DNA of 64,000 bases from assembly GCA_013146195.2 (NCBI GenBank), contig CM028377.1, forward strand, positions 64,275,526 through 64,339,525. Reading direction: 5' to 3'. Shown one piece after another: positions 35,346 to 47,611 of this stretch. The DNA comes from Codonopsis lanceolata. Taxonomy: Eukaryota > Streptophyta > Magnoliopsida > Asterales > Campanulaceae. Numbering within the stretch: the stretch's first letter is position 1; every line of letters starts with the position of its first letter. The notes under the pieces were generated by a model. The model searched no databases. It saw only the letters and a list, made by a program, of their open reading frames with translations, and was not told where the DNA came from. Made by a program: the position numbers and the translations under genes.

Positions 35346-36220
35346 CCCTCTCTTTCGAGGGTAATCCGGTAGTATCCTGCCACTAGATTCTCCTTCGTGG
35401 ACCTCGTACAGAATGCCCTCGGTTAATTCTAGGGGAACACAACGAAGCATAGGTCTAACCTTAGATCGCTTGTATAGGACTCCCCCTACTACCGAGTAGC
35501 GACAAGCTAGGCCGAATTCCTTGCTCAATATAGTCCTTGTAGTCGTCAATCCAGCTCCTGACCGTTGGCTCAATGTCCATTACCACTTGTCTGTTAATGG
35601 CCGGAGTTTCCAAGTGCTCGATCGTGACTGACGGATTTAGTAGTGCTAGATTTGCCTCTACGATCTTGGATAAGTAGTCAGCTCGTAAGTTGTTAGTTTG
35701 ATCTATTGTGATGATCTCCCAGAACTTGAAATTTTTCAAAATTTTTTTGACAAAATCATAGTATTTGACTAGGGAAGGGTGATGCACCATGTACTCCCCC
35801 TGGACTTGGTTCACAACTAGCTGTGAATCCGAGTACACTGTGACTGCTTCTACGCCCATGACAGCTGTGAGCTCAAGACCGGCGATCATTGCTTCGTACT
35901 CAGCCACGTCGTTAAAAGTAGGGAACTTGAATCGTAGAGCCAATTCGAACTCCGTGATTTGGTCAGGAGTTATGAGAAGGATGTCAGCTCCGCTCTCGAC
36001 TTTGCTCGCTGTACCGTCTACATAAAGATCCCAACAGTAAGCCGGCCGAGGCTGAGGAAGATGTTCGTGCCCGTGCTCTGTTGGTTGTTGAGCTTCAGAT
36101 TCCTCTTGCTGAGTAAAGCTTGTCTCCACTAAGAATTCGGCCAATGCTTGGGCCTTGATTAACCGTCTTGGCAGGTAGTCGATGTGGAATTCAGTTAGCT
36201 CGATTGACCAGATGAGTAGT
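35346..36220 (-). pseudogene. Tat element 2 second RNase H and integrase N-terminus
   Basis: The 227-codon frame (35461-36144) is the archaeal-type RNase H, better kept than in element 1: DLYVDGTASKVESGADILL, DVAEYEAMIAGLELT, TVYSDSQLVVNQ and NNLRADYLSKIVEAN, so the last Asp is present. It runs on into the start of integrase (MDIEPTVRSWIDDYKDYIEQ). A frameshift at about 35500 separates the next piece (35343-35573) with VLYEVHEGESSGR, where the zinc-binding region is damaged. Confidence 0.9.
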
Positions 36221-37700
36221 CTACCTGATGACTCGGAGCTTGTGGAGGATTTTGCACAGTGCCCCGTCTGTGTATACTATGATTACATGTGCATAAAAAT
36301 AATCCCTTAGCTTTCGGGCAGCTATGACAAATGAGTAAGCTAATTTTTCTACATTAAAATAACGACCCTCAATAGGATTGAGGGCCTTTGATACATAATA
36401 CACATGTTTTTGAATTCCTACCTCCCCTCTAACTAAAACAACGGCTACAGCTTGGTCTGTGGCCGCCAGATACATGTACAAAGGATCCCCGGGTATGGGG
36501 CTGCTAAGGAGTGGAGGTTTGCCAAGATATTCCCTGAGCTTCTCGAGGGCTCTGGCACATTCTTCGTTCCATTCGAACCCTTTGCTGCCGCGCAAGATCT
36601 TGAAGAACGGAAGGCACCTCTCCGCTGATCGGGAGATGAAGTGACCAAGGGCGATGATTTTGTCGTTTAGTCGCTGGATGTGCTTGATGCAATAAGGATG
36701 CTCCATCTCGAGCAAAGCCTGGATCTTCTCCGGATTTGCCTCTATCCCACGCTGGTTGACCATAAATCGGTGAAATTTCCCTGCTCGGACCCCGAATGCG
36801 CACTTGTTCAGGTTCAACTTCATATTTTGTTTGCGCAGATTTGCAAACGTTTCTGCGAGGTCTAGAGTATGGTCGCAGCCTCTGGTTTTGATGACCATGT
36901 TATCAATGTAAGCCTCCATGTTTCTGCCAAGCTGGGAGCCAAAGACCTTGTTGACCACGCGTTGATAAGTGGCCCCTGCATTTTTCAGTCCGAAGGGCAT
37001 CATCTTGTAGCAGTAAAGGCCCCCGGTTGCCCGAAAAGTTGTTTTGGTTTTGTCTTGCTCATTCATCCTGACTTGGTGGTACCCTAAGTACGCATCCAGA
37101 AAGCTTAGCATTTCAAACCCGGCTATGACATCTACGAGCACGTCAATGCGTGGTAGCGGGTAGCAATCTTTTGGGCAGGCTTTGTTAAGGCTCGTGAAGT
37201 CAACGCACATGCGCCATTTGTCGTTGGATTTTTTGAACCATCACCATATTGGCCAGCCAGGTCGGGTACTGGATCTCTTCGATGATGTCGGCCTTCAAGA
37301 ACTTCTCAACCTCTGTCTTGATCGCTGTACTTTTCTCGGGGGAGTACTGCCTTGGTCGCTGTTGATTGGGTTGAAAGGTTGGATCGACATTCAATTCATG
37401 GTGAGCAATGCATTCACTGATTCCTAGCATATCCTCAATGGTCCATGCGAACACATCAAGATTGCTCTTAAGCAATTCGATCAATTTCCCCTGAGCTTTG
37501 GGAGGCATGGACTTCCCGATTTTAATTTTTTGCTCAGGATAAGCAGGGTTGATGATGATCTCTTCCAGTTCGCCCTCTGGCTGGATCTCAGGCTCGTATC
37601 GAACTTGCATGGTATCCATTTCAATGTCTTGTGCCTCGGGATGCTTGGCCTTACGCCTAGAGGCTGTTGCTGCTAGGGTTTACTCGGCCTCGTCGTCTGC
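36221..37700 (-). pseudogene. Tat element 2 reverse transcriptase and RNase H, active site altered
   Basis: A 329-codon frame (36221-37210) covers the RT palm to RNase H: MCVDFTSLNKACPKDCYPLP, FLDAYLGYHQVRMNEQDK, YCYKMMPFGLKNAGATYQ, then YLAATDQAVAVVLVRGEVG. The catalytic box reads EAYIDNMVIKTRG: the second Asp of YIDD is Asn, a single transition, so this RT would be inactive even without breaks. The N-terminal piece (37200-37619) has DVFAWTIEDMLGISECIAHH and IIEEIQYPTWLANMVMVQK and joins with a frameshift near 37205. Sequence then runs to the assembly gap. Confidence 0.92.
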
Positions 37701-37768
37701 GTTGAATACTTTTGTTCACGAGGCTTCTCGAGCTTCAATATTGTTGATGGAGGCTGGGCATGGTGTAA

Positions 37769-37868
37769 NNNNNNNNNNNNNNNNNNNNNNNNNNNNNNNN
37801 NNNNNNNNNNNNNNNNNNNNNNNNNNNNNNNNNNNNNNNNNNNNNNNNNNNNNNNNNNNNNNNNNNNN
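37769..37868. other. Assembly gap (100 N)
   Basis: Exactly 100 N, the usual placeholder for a gap of unknown size. The sequence before it matches element 1 near 9122, and the sequence after it matches element 1 near 11365. About 2.2 kb (protease and most of gag) is therefore missing or deleted here. Confidence 0.97.
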
Positions 37869-38198
37869 GGGTTTTCCCGCAGCTCACTTGGATTCCCTGA
37901 CCATTTTCTCATTGACGGTTCAGCTGAATCCTAAGATCCACAGCGAAAGCATCGCCGCCGTTGATAACTTGCTAGCTGCCGCACTAGTCGGGCGTGGCCT
38001 ACTGGGTCGGGCGTATGTGACCTGCTGTCCTCAACATATGGCACATCATTGCCATGCATCGCGTGCAAGCCAAGTTCACCCTCGATTTCTTGCGACCCCT
38101 GGGTGCTCCTTGCGGCGTATCACCGCATCTGCGGATTGTTTTTCCCACCTGTCAAGCTTCCAGCCTCAAGGTTGCTAACGATACGTGATGCTTGCCAC
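37869..38198 (-). pseudogene. Tat element 2 gag, N-terminal remnant
   Basis: Nucleotide similarity to element 1 at about 11365-11695 identifies this as the N-terminal part of gag, interrupted at 38198 by the Ogre-like insertion. The start codon lies on the other side of that insertion (53801-53799, minus strand). No long open frame remains. Confidence 0.7.
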
Positions 38199-40243
38199 TG
38201 TGGGTTCCCGGGATAGCCCGCGCCCGCGTGTCGCGCTTGATAGGGAATCGGGCTGCGACGCTGAAGCGGCTAGCGGACACCACTCTTTCCATTCCACCCT
38301 CCCTTGTCTGGGAAGACGAAATTAAAAATGCGAAAGGGTGTTGGCCAAAATACTGCACGTTGAATACGCCTTGGCTCACCGAAGTGAGTTTTTGGTCCGT
38401 TATGGGAGCTATGGGTTTTCTGTGTCAGGTTATCCATTTTTTAGGGGATAACAAGATACAGGAAAGCATCACCCTTTCATTCGCATTGTCCCTTATGTGG
38501 GGGAAAATGGAAAGTGCAAGAAAGGATGTTGCGGACCCCACTACAGACTTTATGAAAATTGCCTTATGGCCTATTTCTGATCACTATGAGTGCTTGGGTT
38601 TTCTCAGATCGTTATCCCTTTTTAGGGGATATCATGATATATGAATACATCACCCTTTTCATTGTCATTCTCCATTTTTAAGGGAAAACGTAAAAGTGCA
38701 AGAAAGGATGTCGCGATGCCCCATCGATCCAAAATGTTTTAATAGAGTCGCCATCTTTATTTTGAGGAAGAAATAAATAAAAACCAAAAAAATAAAAACC
38801 AGATTGCAAAAAGTTCGGAGGCTAAGTTACGAAGTCGGGAAGGTGCTAGCACTCAACTCGCCCTTTCTCGGGCCTCAAAAGCGTGGCTAAGGTTTGCTTT
38901 TTGTTATATTTATTTAGCAAATAGATAAAGCATTAAAAGACATGAAATAAAAACAAATACATCCATGTCTACATTATTTATGGACTTGCAGCCGTCTCCT
39001 TTCAATAATTACAAATACATTAAAAAATATATGGCCATAATAATGGCTCTTTTTAATGATATTTTCTAAATAAATCCGGGCAGCACAATGACTTATATTT
39101 TTATATTGGGCCGGATGAAAAATAGTTTTTTTAAATAAACACTCTTAAAGGCTCACATTTTAGAGCGTGGTGTACTCGCTATGTCCTTCTCGAGAGAGGG
39201 AAAGTCTTTTTTTCGCTTTGTTTGGCCAGGTTTGCTTTTTGTTATATTTATTTAGCAAATAGATAAAGCATTAAAAAACATGAAATAAAAACAAATACAT
39301 CCATGTCTACATTATTTATGGACCAGTGCCTCCTTTCAATAATTACAAATACATTTAAAATATATGGCCATAATAATGGCACTTTTAATGATATTTTCTA
39401 AATAAACCAGGCAGACAATGACTTATATTTTTATATTCAGCCGGATGAAAAATTGTTTTTTAAATAAACACTTTAAAGGCTCACATTTAGAGCGTACTCG
39501 CTATGTCCTTCGAGAGAGGAGTCTTTTCTTTGTCGCTTGGTTCGCCGCTTGAAAGTTGTTTAATGGGGCGAACAAGCAAGAATCGTAACAAGGCTTGTTT
39601 ATGGCGGATTTGGCCTTTTTACTCGAGCAGAGTAACTGCTCTTTCCGAGGTTTTTGGACCGGAGAAATAGGGTGGTTACCTAGCTGGGGGGCTAAGGATC
39701 ACTTTGACCGGTTGGATTTTCTTTTGGAGGAGTTTTGGCAGGGCTTCGAGGCTTTATAGGAGGGGGAACTCACTATCGCTCACTAATTTTCTCAGCGTAA
39801 CGACACAGAGTTTGGGAGTATTTTATCGGCTTTTTTAGGTGTCTTGAAAGCGAACCCCGGAGCCTCTATTTATAGATTGAGAAAGGGACATCGAGGGAAT
39901 TACAATTCCTCTCTTTATGTTTCATTTGCTCGTACAGTGTGCCAGAATAATTGTACATTAAGCGAACTGTAGCACTCCTGTAGTAGTTTGGGAATCCCTG
40001 TAGCATTTCTGGGCACTGCCATAAGCTTATATGGGCGCCGCGCTAAGGTCCCTAGTTGGCAGCACCAACTATTCAATTCCAGCCCATTTTTTACGCTTTA
40101 GTCCCTGCATTTCACTGTTTTAAGCATCCTGCTTTGCCTTTTGCATTTTTAAACCATGTAACTTGACATTTGTTAAGTTTTAAATGGTCTTAATATCGCA
40201 TGCCAGAGTTACATACCAGGGGTACGAAGTTAGGGTGTCTACA
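38199..40243 (-). mobile_element. 3' LTR of the Ogre-like element
   Basis: This LTR is 2045 bp and contains a tandem duplication of about 340 bp: 38890-39225 is repeated at 39228-39535 (both with GTTATATTTATTTAGCAAAT). The 5' LTR has only one copy (48306-48625). Just outside, the minus strand reads GAGGGGCTC, a polypurine tract. Confidence 0.88.
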
Positions 40244-40689
40244 GAGCCCCTCAACGATGGAGTCTACGGGTAACCCGAAGGTTACTCAGTAGACGAACAT
40301 CGTTGATAAGAAATAGACCCTCCAATTTCGCGCAATTAAAACGAGGGAGAGATGCAATAGGTAGCAATTATAATACAACAGTTTATAATGCTAACCAAAC
40401 CTCCATATCCTAGACATATTTAGTCGGTTATAGCAGGTTATTGCAGTTTTTAAGCAGATATGAAAATTAAATGCTCTAATGGTCAGACCTACTAAAGTAG
40501 GCTGCCTACGTATCCCTTAATAAAGGAAATCAAACCAAACGTAGTTCGGGCTACGCCGAAACAAGCATGTTGCGACGGTCGTGCCTACCGAAATAGGCTG
40601 CCTACGTATCGTTATCCAAGGAATCAGACCGAACGTAGTTCGCACGATGCAAACAAACAACAGTCACATGGTGGGATGGATGGTGCGAT
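40244..40689. other. Ogre 3' region before the minisatellite
   Basis: Non-coding. A phrase with GGCTGCCTACGTATC occurs twice (about 40500 and 40600), and AACGTAGTTCG also occurs twice, so it is an older duplication of about 90 bp. Confidence 0.6.
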
Positions 40690-41800
40690 TTCGCCCAGCA
40701 TAGGCAAAACTGGCGGGACCCTTTCAAAACGCTTTCCCCAAAGATAGGAAAACGATGTCGCTTTAAAACACGCTTGCCCCAAAGATAGGAAAACAATGCT
40801 GCTTTTGAAAACGAGCTTTCCCAAAGATAGGAAAGCGATGTCGCTTTTAAAACAAGCTTTCCCAAGATAGGAAAGCGATGGAATTTTTTCAGCGTGCTTT
40901 CCCCAAAGACGGAAAGCGATAGAACCTTTAAAAAGGCTTTCCCAGATGGAAATCGATCTTGTTTTTTTAAACAAGCTTTCCCCAGCATAGGCAAAAGCGA
41001 TGTTGCCTTTTAAAACGAGCTTTCTTCAACATAGGGAAAGCGATGCTGCTTTTAAAATAAGCTTTCCCCAGGATAGGGAAAGCGATACAACTTTTGAAAA
41101 CGGGCTTTTCCCCAGCATAGGGAAAGTAATGAAACTCTTTTTTTTAAAGCAGGCTTTCCCAGCATAGGGAAAGTGATGTAGATTTTTTTTAAATGAGCTT
41201 TCCCCAGCATAGGAAAGTGGTGCTGCTTTTCAAAATGCGCTTAACCCAGAATAGGAAAAGTGATGCTGCTTTTCAAAATGCGCTTATCCCAGCATAGGAG
41301 AAGCGATGATTTTATTTTTAAAAGCGCTTAACCCAAAATATGAAAAACGATGCATATTTATTTATTTTTTAAAATGTGCTCATCCTAACATAGGAGAAGC
41401 GATGCAGATTTTTAAAATGTGCTCATCCTAACATAGGAGAAGCGATGCAGATTTTTAAAATGTGCTTATCCCAGCATAGGAGAAGCGATGCATATTTTAA
41501 AATGTGCTTATCCCAGCATAGGAGAAGCGATGCAGATTTTTAAAATGTGCTCATCCCATCATAGGAGAAGCGATGCTAATTTTTTAAATGTACTTGTCCC
41601 AGCATAGGAGAAGCGATGCAGATTTTTAAAATGTGCTCATCCCAGCATAGGAGAAGCGATGCAGATTTTTAAAATGTGCTCATCCCAACATAGGAGAAGC
41701 GATGCATACTTTTAAAATGTGCTTATCCCAGCATAGGAGAAGCGATGCATATTTTTAAAATGTGCTCATCCCAGCATAGGAGAAGCGATGCAGATTTATG
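40690..41800. repeat. Minisatellite of about 43 bp, roughly 25 copies
   Basis: The unit in the younger half reads GAAGCGATGCAGATTTTTAA, then AATGTGCTCATCCCAGCATA, then GGA. Copies from 41380 to 41800 are nearly identical. Those from 40690 to 41300 are variant (GCTTTCCCCAGCATAGGGAA type). Minus-strand open frames here only reflect the repeat. Expansion of tandem repeats in the 3' untranslated region is known for Ogre elements. Confidence 0.92.
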
Positions 41801-44619
41801 AAGTGTTGTGGCAGAATTCTGTCGATGATTGACTTATGTAGCTTTTGATGATGTTGCTGAGGATCTTTGGAGGTGGTCCTTGGCGAGATGCTGGCAGAAC
41901 ATTTTTTCAAGGGCCGATGCGGCAGAAGACCTGATAAGATGTAGTAAAAGGATGCAAACAAAAGATACAAGCATGCGAATGAAACTTTCTTTTTCTTTAA
42001 AAAGGGACCTTTTTGAATGTGCATGTGTGTCATCCGTTTCTTAAACATGTTAAGACAAGATAAACCAAGGTGATGAAAATGTAATATAAGAGCTTGAGAT
42101 GTGGCTTCTAGTTGGCTTTGAAGAATTATGAGTATATGAGTTGATGGTGATATTTGAGATGGAGGTGAGTGAAGTTTAGGGTTGCTTTTTGGTCTTTTGA
42201 CTAGTGCATCATTCAAGAAATGAATTCATTCAGAACTAGTGAGTCTTACTAATCGATGCCTCATAGGGACCACCTTTTTTTTGTGCTCTAACTTTTGCCT
42301 AGGCCGCCCTTTCGGGTTTTCAACCTAGCGAGCTTTTACCTCATCGGGAGTCGGTCTTTAAATGCATGCGAAGCTAAGTCACTCATTCTTGAGCACGCCT
42401 TTGTAGCCTCTTCGTTTATTCAGGCGAGATGGAAAGGACAACTGTTTCTCGAGATGATGAACCTTTATGTACTGAAATGAGTTTAGCGAGAGAAGCCCCA
42501 GGATGAATTTGATCAACCAATATTCTGTAAGATGAGACAGGCAAGTTTCTGAAGAGATTGAATGGAGGCAACCTTAGAAAGACTTGGTTGGGAGAGACTT
42601 TTGTGGGAGACAGAAATAAGTATGTTCAGAGAAATAGGATGACTCTAATGGACAAAAAGAAGAGTCATGATCCAGAGTTTACTACCAAGTATCATAAGAT
42701 TTATGGACCCTATTGAACATTTAGCTTTTGATAATTTTATGTATCTTTAGTAAAGAGTTCTGTCCTGGACCCAGATCACGTTATAACCGATTGAAACAAA
42801 GCTATAGGTGGCTACTAGGTTAGGGTATAGTGTTTAAGTATTTGGGATGGATTAGCTTTAGGGTTGAGGATTTGATTGACCTCTTGCTCAAAGGCATTTT
42901 GGGTTGTGGATTTGGTTATTTTCGGAAAGGCGATCGCAAAGCGATCATTGACTAACCTTTTAAGCTGTGTGTTTGGATGAGAATTTGGTTTCTGAACCTG
43001 GTTTTAGGTATGGTTGGGAGATCGGCTTTTGGCTTTGGTTGTGGGTTATGGGGTTGTCCAAGAGTGATTGGTCTCTTTCCTTCTTTTTTTGTGAGAGAGA
43101 GATTTTGAGGAAGTTGCTCAGGAGAGGCTTCCTTTTCTTTTTTTTTTTTTTTTTAATTTCCAACCTTGTTCTTTTTTTTTTCTATCCTTCTTCTTCTTCT
43201 TCTTTTTTTTTTTTTTTTTTGCGAAAGAGAGATTTTGAGGAAATCTCTCAATAGAGGCTTCTTTTTTTTTTTTTTTTTTGTTGACCTCTCGGAGCAATTT
43301 TGGAGAGTGATTGAAGAGATATCTGTCTTCTCTCTTTTGGGACAAAAAGGCGGTCACTCTTGATAGATGTATATATAAGGGTGAAGCAGCCCCAGTTTTG
43401 GGAAGCTGGATTTTAGAGATGGTTAGGCTTTGGTATATGGTTTATTAGGTATTTGGAAGGGTTTTGGTGTATGGTTGGAAGCCCCTAGTGTGCCATTTAA
43501 TAGCTCGGTCGCAATGGGTCGAAGATGACCTTTCACCAAGACAGAAGGTTGCTTCATCGAACTCATGTTTTTTAATGGTTTGTGGATACATATTGTGAAA
43601 TGACTCATTACCAACCCGTGTAGTTTTATCATGTTTTTACATGAGTCGACTAGTCATTTTTTTTACAACAGATATTTCGGCGATATGTGGTGCTCAGAGA
43701 TCAAGAAGAAGACTCGACAAGCTAATATAGGAGAAGCAAGAATTTACCAGACTCGAATATAGATAAAATACCTTTGGAAAGCTCAATTCGAGGACTTGGT
43801 TGGGCTTTTGAAATAACGGAGACTAAATGGACTCATGAGCACACTCTGCAAGGATGGGCTGTAGGCATCAATATGGGCAAGAGAGGTACCCCTGGGGTTT
43901 GGAAGCCCCTAGTCCTGAATTGTTGCGTATGATCCTTGAGTTGCCTGTCCTGGATTTTCTGGCTTTCCAGACTTTTCTACTTTTCTTGGCTTTCCGAACT
44001 TTCCTTTCTTCTTTGGCTCCCTATTGGTCTCTTTTTTTTTCTTTTTTAATGTTTTCTTATTTATTTATTTATTTATTTTTTTGGAAGTGGTAGACCCTGA
44101 CATCTCGAAGTAGGACTTACTAAATTTCTTTTTTGAAATCGAGGGCGAACGATGCACTAATCAACTGGTGATGCATTTATGAGAGATTAAGAGGGAAGAA
44201 GAATTTGGAGATGGAAATTGAATAATGGTGAGGGGATTTCTTGTCTTTTCATGTTTTTGGAAACAAAATAAAACACATAGAAAAACCTCTCTCTCTCTCT
44301 CTCTTTTTATTTTATTTTGGACACTCTTCTCTTTTTTTATTTCGGAAAACGATTTTTTTTTCGATCTTTGAAATGAGATGTGATGATTACGTACCTCTGG
44401 ACAATCCTCTCAGGAGAGTAAATGATAATAGTCAAATTTTTATTTTTCAGCCCCTGCAAAATTGTTAGTGGCATCAAAGAAAAACAACAAAGATCCCAAT
44501 ATCCACGAAAACTGACGCTAAGTTGAAAAAGACAAAAGGACATTCAAAGGTAAAAAAGGTCTTTGGAGGTGTATACACAAGAGTATTCTAGGGTATTTTT
44601 CACTTTTTATCAGAAACAA
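41801..44619. other. Ogre internal non-coding region, no pol
   Basis: No pol motif is found in any frame. T-runs at about 43139-43154, 43168-43181, 43204-43221 and 43261-43279 alternate with two copies of a phrase around GAGAGAGATTTTGAGGAA. There is a (CT)n run at 44287-44304. The stretch 42240-42480 has a GC-richer segment of unknown role. Confidence 0.65.
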
Positions 44620-46257
44620 TCATGGGAGCAGCTTCTCAATGATTTTATCATTGATAAGGTCTTGGATATCATTCCTGAGTGAGAAGCATTTGTCGATGAT
44701 ATGACCACTGGATTGGTGGTATTCACAATACTTTGTTGCGGCTTCATTTGGCAGGTAATGGATTTGGAGGTTTATAGTTTTCAAGGGGCTTAAGGACTCC
44801 TTGTGTTGTTAACCCTTGTAGTATTTGTGACATTAGGGCATTCAATTCATCGAAGTGCCTTCTGTTTCCTTTGTAAGGTCCTATGAGACTCTTGTTGGTA
44901 TTACTTCTTCCTTCAACAGATTTGGCAGATTCATCTGTCTCATATAACCATGGCACATTACTGTATTTACCAGGTGGAATTCTTTCAACCACGTTGACTT
45001 CTTCCGAAGATTCTTCGTCTGATTCAGAATAGCAGAATGAACTTGGAGGTGTACCAATTTTTAGGGATCCTTTACGTATATCTTCATCAATACGGACTCC
45101 TATCTCCACCATTTCTTTAAAATTGCAATATGGGAGATATCGCATGTGTTCTAGGTAAATGGGCTGGAGGTTTTTGATGAACATCCTACATGACTCAGCC
45201 GGATCAGGTCTGTCCAAAGTCTGGGCAACTTTACTCTTCCATCTGGCTGCAAATTCTGCAAATGTTTCATTTTCTTTTTGGGTGCATGCCTCAAGATCTC
45301 TTTTATTTTCTGGGGTAGTATTGTCCTTGTATCTTTCTAGAAACCCTTTTGCTATTTGGTCCCAAGAGCCCATGGTGCTAGCATCTGCTAGCATTAACCA
45401 CTGCTTGGTAGCCCCTATTAAGGTAAGATGGAAATTTGAGGCCATAGCTTCAAAGCTAGCCATTCTTGACTGCATGCCGGTAGAATAGGATTTCAAATGG
45501 GATATAGGGCATCCAGTTCCATCGAATTTTTCTATGTCGGGCATTTTGAAACTTGAGGGTAGTATGGCTGAAGGTTTTAACGTTAATGCCTGCGTAGAAA
45601 TTTTGTTTTTGTTCAGAACCTCGAGCATCATACTTTTCAATTTTTCCATGTCAGCCTCCATTTTGGTGGGATGGGGACTTGGTTTTTGGTATCTGCTGGT
45701 AGGATTAGGAAAGGCTGGGTTAATTTCTGGCTGTGGTATCTGGCAAGGGTTTTGGGCAGGATAAGAATTTTGGGTAGGATAAGGATTATTGGCGATTTCG
45801 GTTTGGCTGCCAGGATCATTATGAGGTAGATAGATTGTTACTCGGCCTGGCGGGTTATAGCTTCCTGGGTCCAAATGCGGGTTATTTTGGAGTGGATTGG
45901 TGATTAGAAAAGGAAGGTCATTTGGATTTTGGGGAATATTGTTGCTTGGGAAAGGATATGGAGGATAGGGTAGAAAAGGGTTGATATTTGGGTAGTAGGG
46001 ATTAGGTGGAGGATTCGGATTTGGGGTAATGGTAGTATTTGGTGGGTTGATGTTTGGCTGAGAGTTTGAGTTTGGAGGAACATGGGAGGTCGATGCTTCT
46101 TGGGGACTGCAGGGGAAGAGATTCCCTTACCACTGGGTTTTGGAACTTGTATGAGACTTGCTATCTGACTTAGCAAGCAATCATTTCGTGCATCTAGATT
46201 TTGGTCTAGCCATTGTTGCATAGCCGAGTCGGATCGGAGCCCCGTATCTGTACCCAT
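44620..46257 (-). pseudogene. Ogre-like Gag
   Basis: Gag capsid-nucleocapsid protein. The probable start is MGTDTGLRSDSAMQQWLDQ (46257). After a frame break near 45900 a 376-codon frame (44744-45874) carries a Pro/Asn-rich N-part, the capsid core (SSFKMPDIEKFDGTGCP, FHLTLIGATKQWLMLAD, WDQIAKGFLERYKDNTTPEN, NETFAEFAARWKSKVAQ) and a Ser/Glu-rich stretch. One base shift at about 44745 leads to a zinc knuckle-like motif YCEYHQSSGHIIDKC (about 44665-44720). The KFDGTGCP signature is typical of Ogre-branch Gag. The two breaks make it a pseudogene, but only lightly damaged. Confidence 0.88.
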
Positions 46258-47592
46258 GCCGGCTCATTTTCTCGCCATCTTTGCTCGATTTGTACCCTCT
46301 TAACTAATTCTGCCATTTTCGATGCTTTCGATACTTTCGATCTCGATTACTTGTTTCCGTATCAACCGGACCGATTATTCTGCCTTTCCAAATTCGGATC
46401 AGGTTTATGAGGAAAATGGGTTTGGATGTATCAGAAAGGTTGGCTAAAGGCTTTCTGGGCTTGGAGTACAGCGTGCCTTTATTAATATTATTTTTTTATT
46501 ATTTATTTTTCCTACAAGTGACCGGACAAACACCTGCTTCATTTTGACAGTCTCAGAACTATTCCTGAAACAGTGGATTCTTTCTCCAGAGTATAGGACC
46601 TTCGTATTCCACCTGCCTTTCGACTCCCCAAGATCGAACTGATCCCAGGCGAAGGGCCTATACTCTTTCCAGGATCCACCATTCAAAGTGGTCTAAGTCG
46701 AGTATCAGAGAATAATCAATCAGCCTCTGTGTATTATTCATTTTTACTTGCACATTTTTTTCATTTTTTTTGACTTGCACATTTTTCATATATTTTTTCA
46801 TCATTATTATTATTTTTTGACTTCTCTCTTTTTTACAGGGGCTGACCAATGATTCAAAGATGCAAAAACCGATCGGTTTTTGAAGTGTTCTGAAAATCTA
46901 TATGCAATCTAATGATGGCTTATGCAAGGGGTAGGCTGGTCATGGTGTAAGGTAGCAATTCGAATATATTTACATATGTGCTCGTGTGTGCGGCATCTAA
47001 AAAGCAGTAAAATCTTTTTTTTATAGATATAAAACGGAAAATAAAACAGATGTGGTCATGTCTTGCTGTTATCTATAGATTTTCTCGGCTTTTTTAGTTT
47101 GAGCGCGAGCAAGCAAGCCAATCACATCAAGAAATAGAAAGAAAAGCGGGGAATCTATCTATTCCTATTAATTACAAATTTGTCCTAATCCCCAAAATAA
47201 AATGACATAATGAAATAAAATATGTATATATTTTGCGTAATAAAAATAAACAGAATGGAATAATAATATAAAGCAGAAAATAAAGCGATAATAAAAAATA
47301 AAGCCCCGGTCCTTTTGTTATGCTGCCCGGAATTTTATTGCATATATATTTTTTGTTTTTTTATTTGATTTTTTTTTGAAAAATAGATATTTTTAAATAT
47401 ACCCGTAATAGTTAATGGAACGAAACTGCTGCAAGATGGAGGATCATATCCACAAATATAGACACGGATGTATAGGAACACAATATTCAAATGCTTAAAG
47501 AAATATAACAAGCATACTTTAGTCAAAAACAAAAGAAAAACAATTTTTTTTATAAGTCTAGCCCTCCATTTTTATTTAAAATAAAAACGAAA
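46258..47592. other. Ogre 5' untranslated region
   Basis: Between the PBS and gag, 1.3 kb of AT-rich sequence with A and T runs holds only short frames. Long 5' leaders are usual in Ogre elements. Confidence 0.6.
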
Positions 47593-47610
47593 TCCCCAGC
47601 AGAGTCGCCA
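47593..47610 (-). other. Primer-binding site, tRNA-Arg type (Ogre-like)
   Basis: The minus strand reads TGGCGACTCTGCTGGGGA, one base inside the 5' LTR. It matches the complement of the plant tRNA-Arg(ACG) 3' end (TCCCCAGCGGAGTCGCCA) at 17 of 18. Ogre elements are known to use tRNA-Arg. The tRNA sequence is recalled, not searched. Confidence 0.82.
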
Positions 47611-47611
47611 C

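Noticed and set aside
40602..40994. Repetitive protein-like frame (YLWGK/HRFPIFGE repeats)
   Set aside because: It is the minisatellite read in one frame. The unit length is not a multiple of three overall and the frame is lost in the younger half.
44287..44304. (CT)n run as a regulatory element
   Set aside because: Lies in non-coding Ogre sequence with no start site nearby. Treated as simple sequence.
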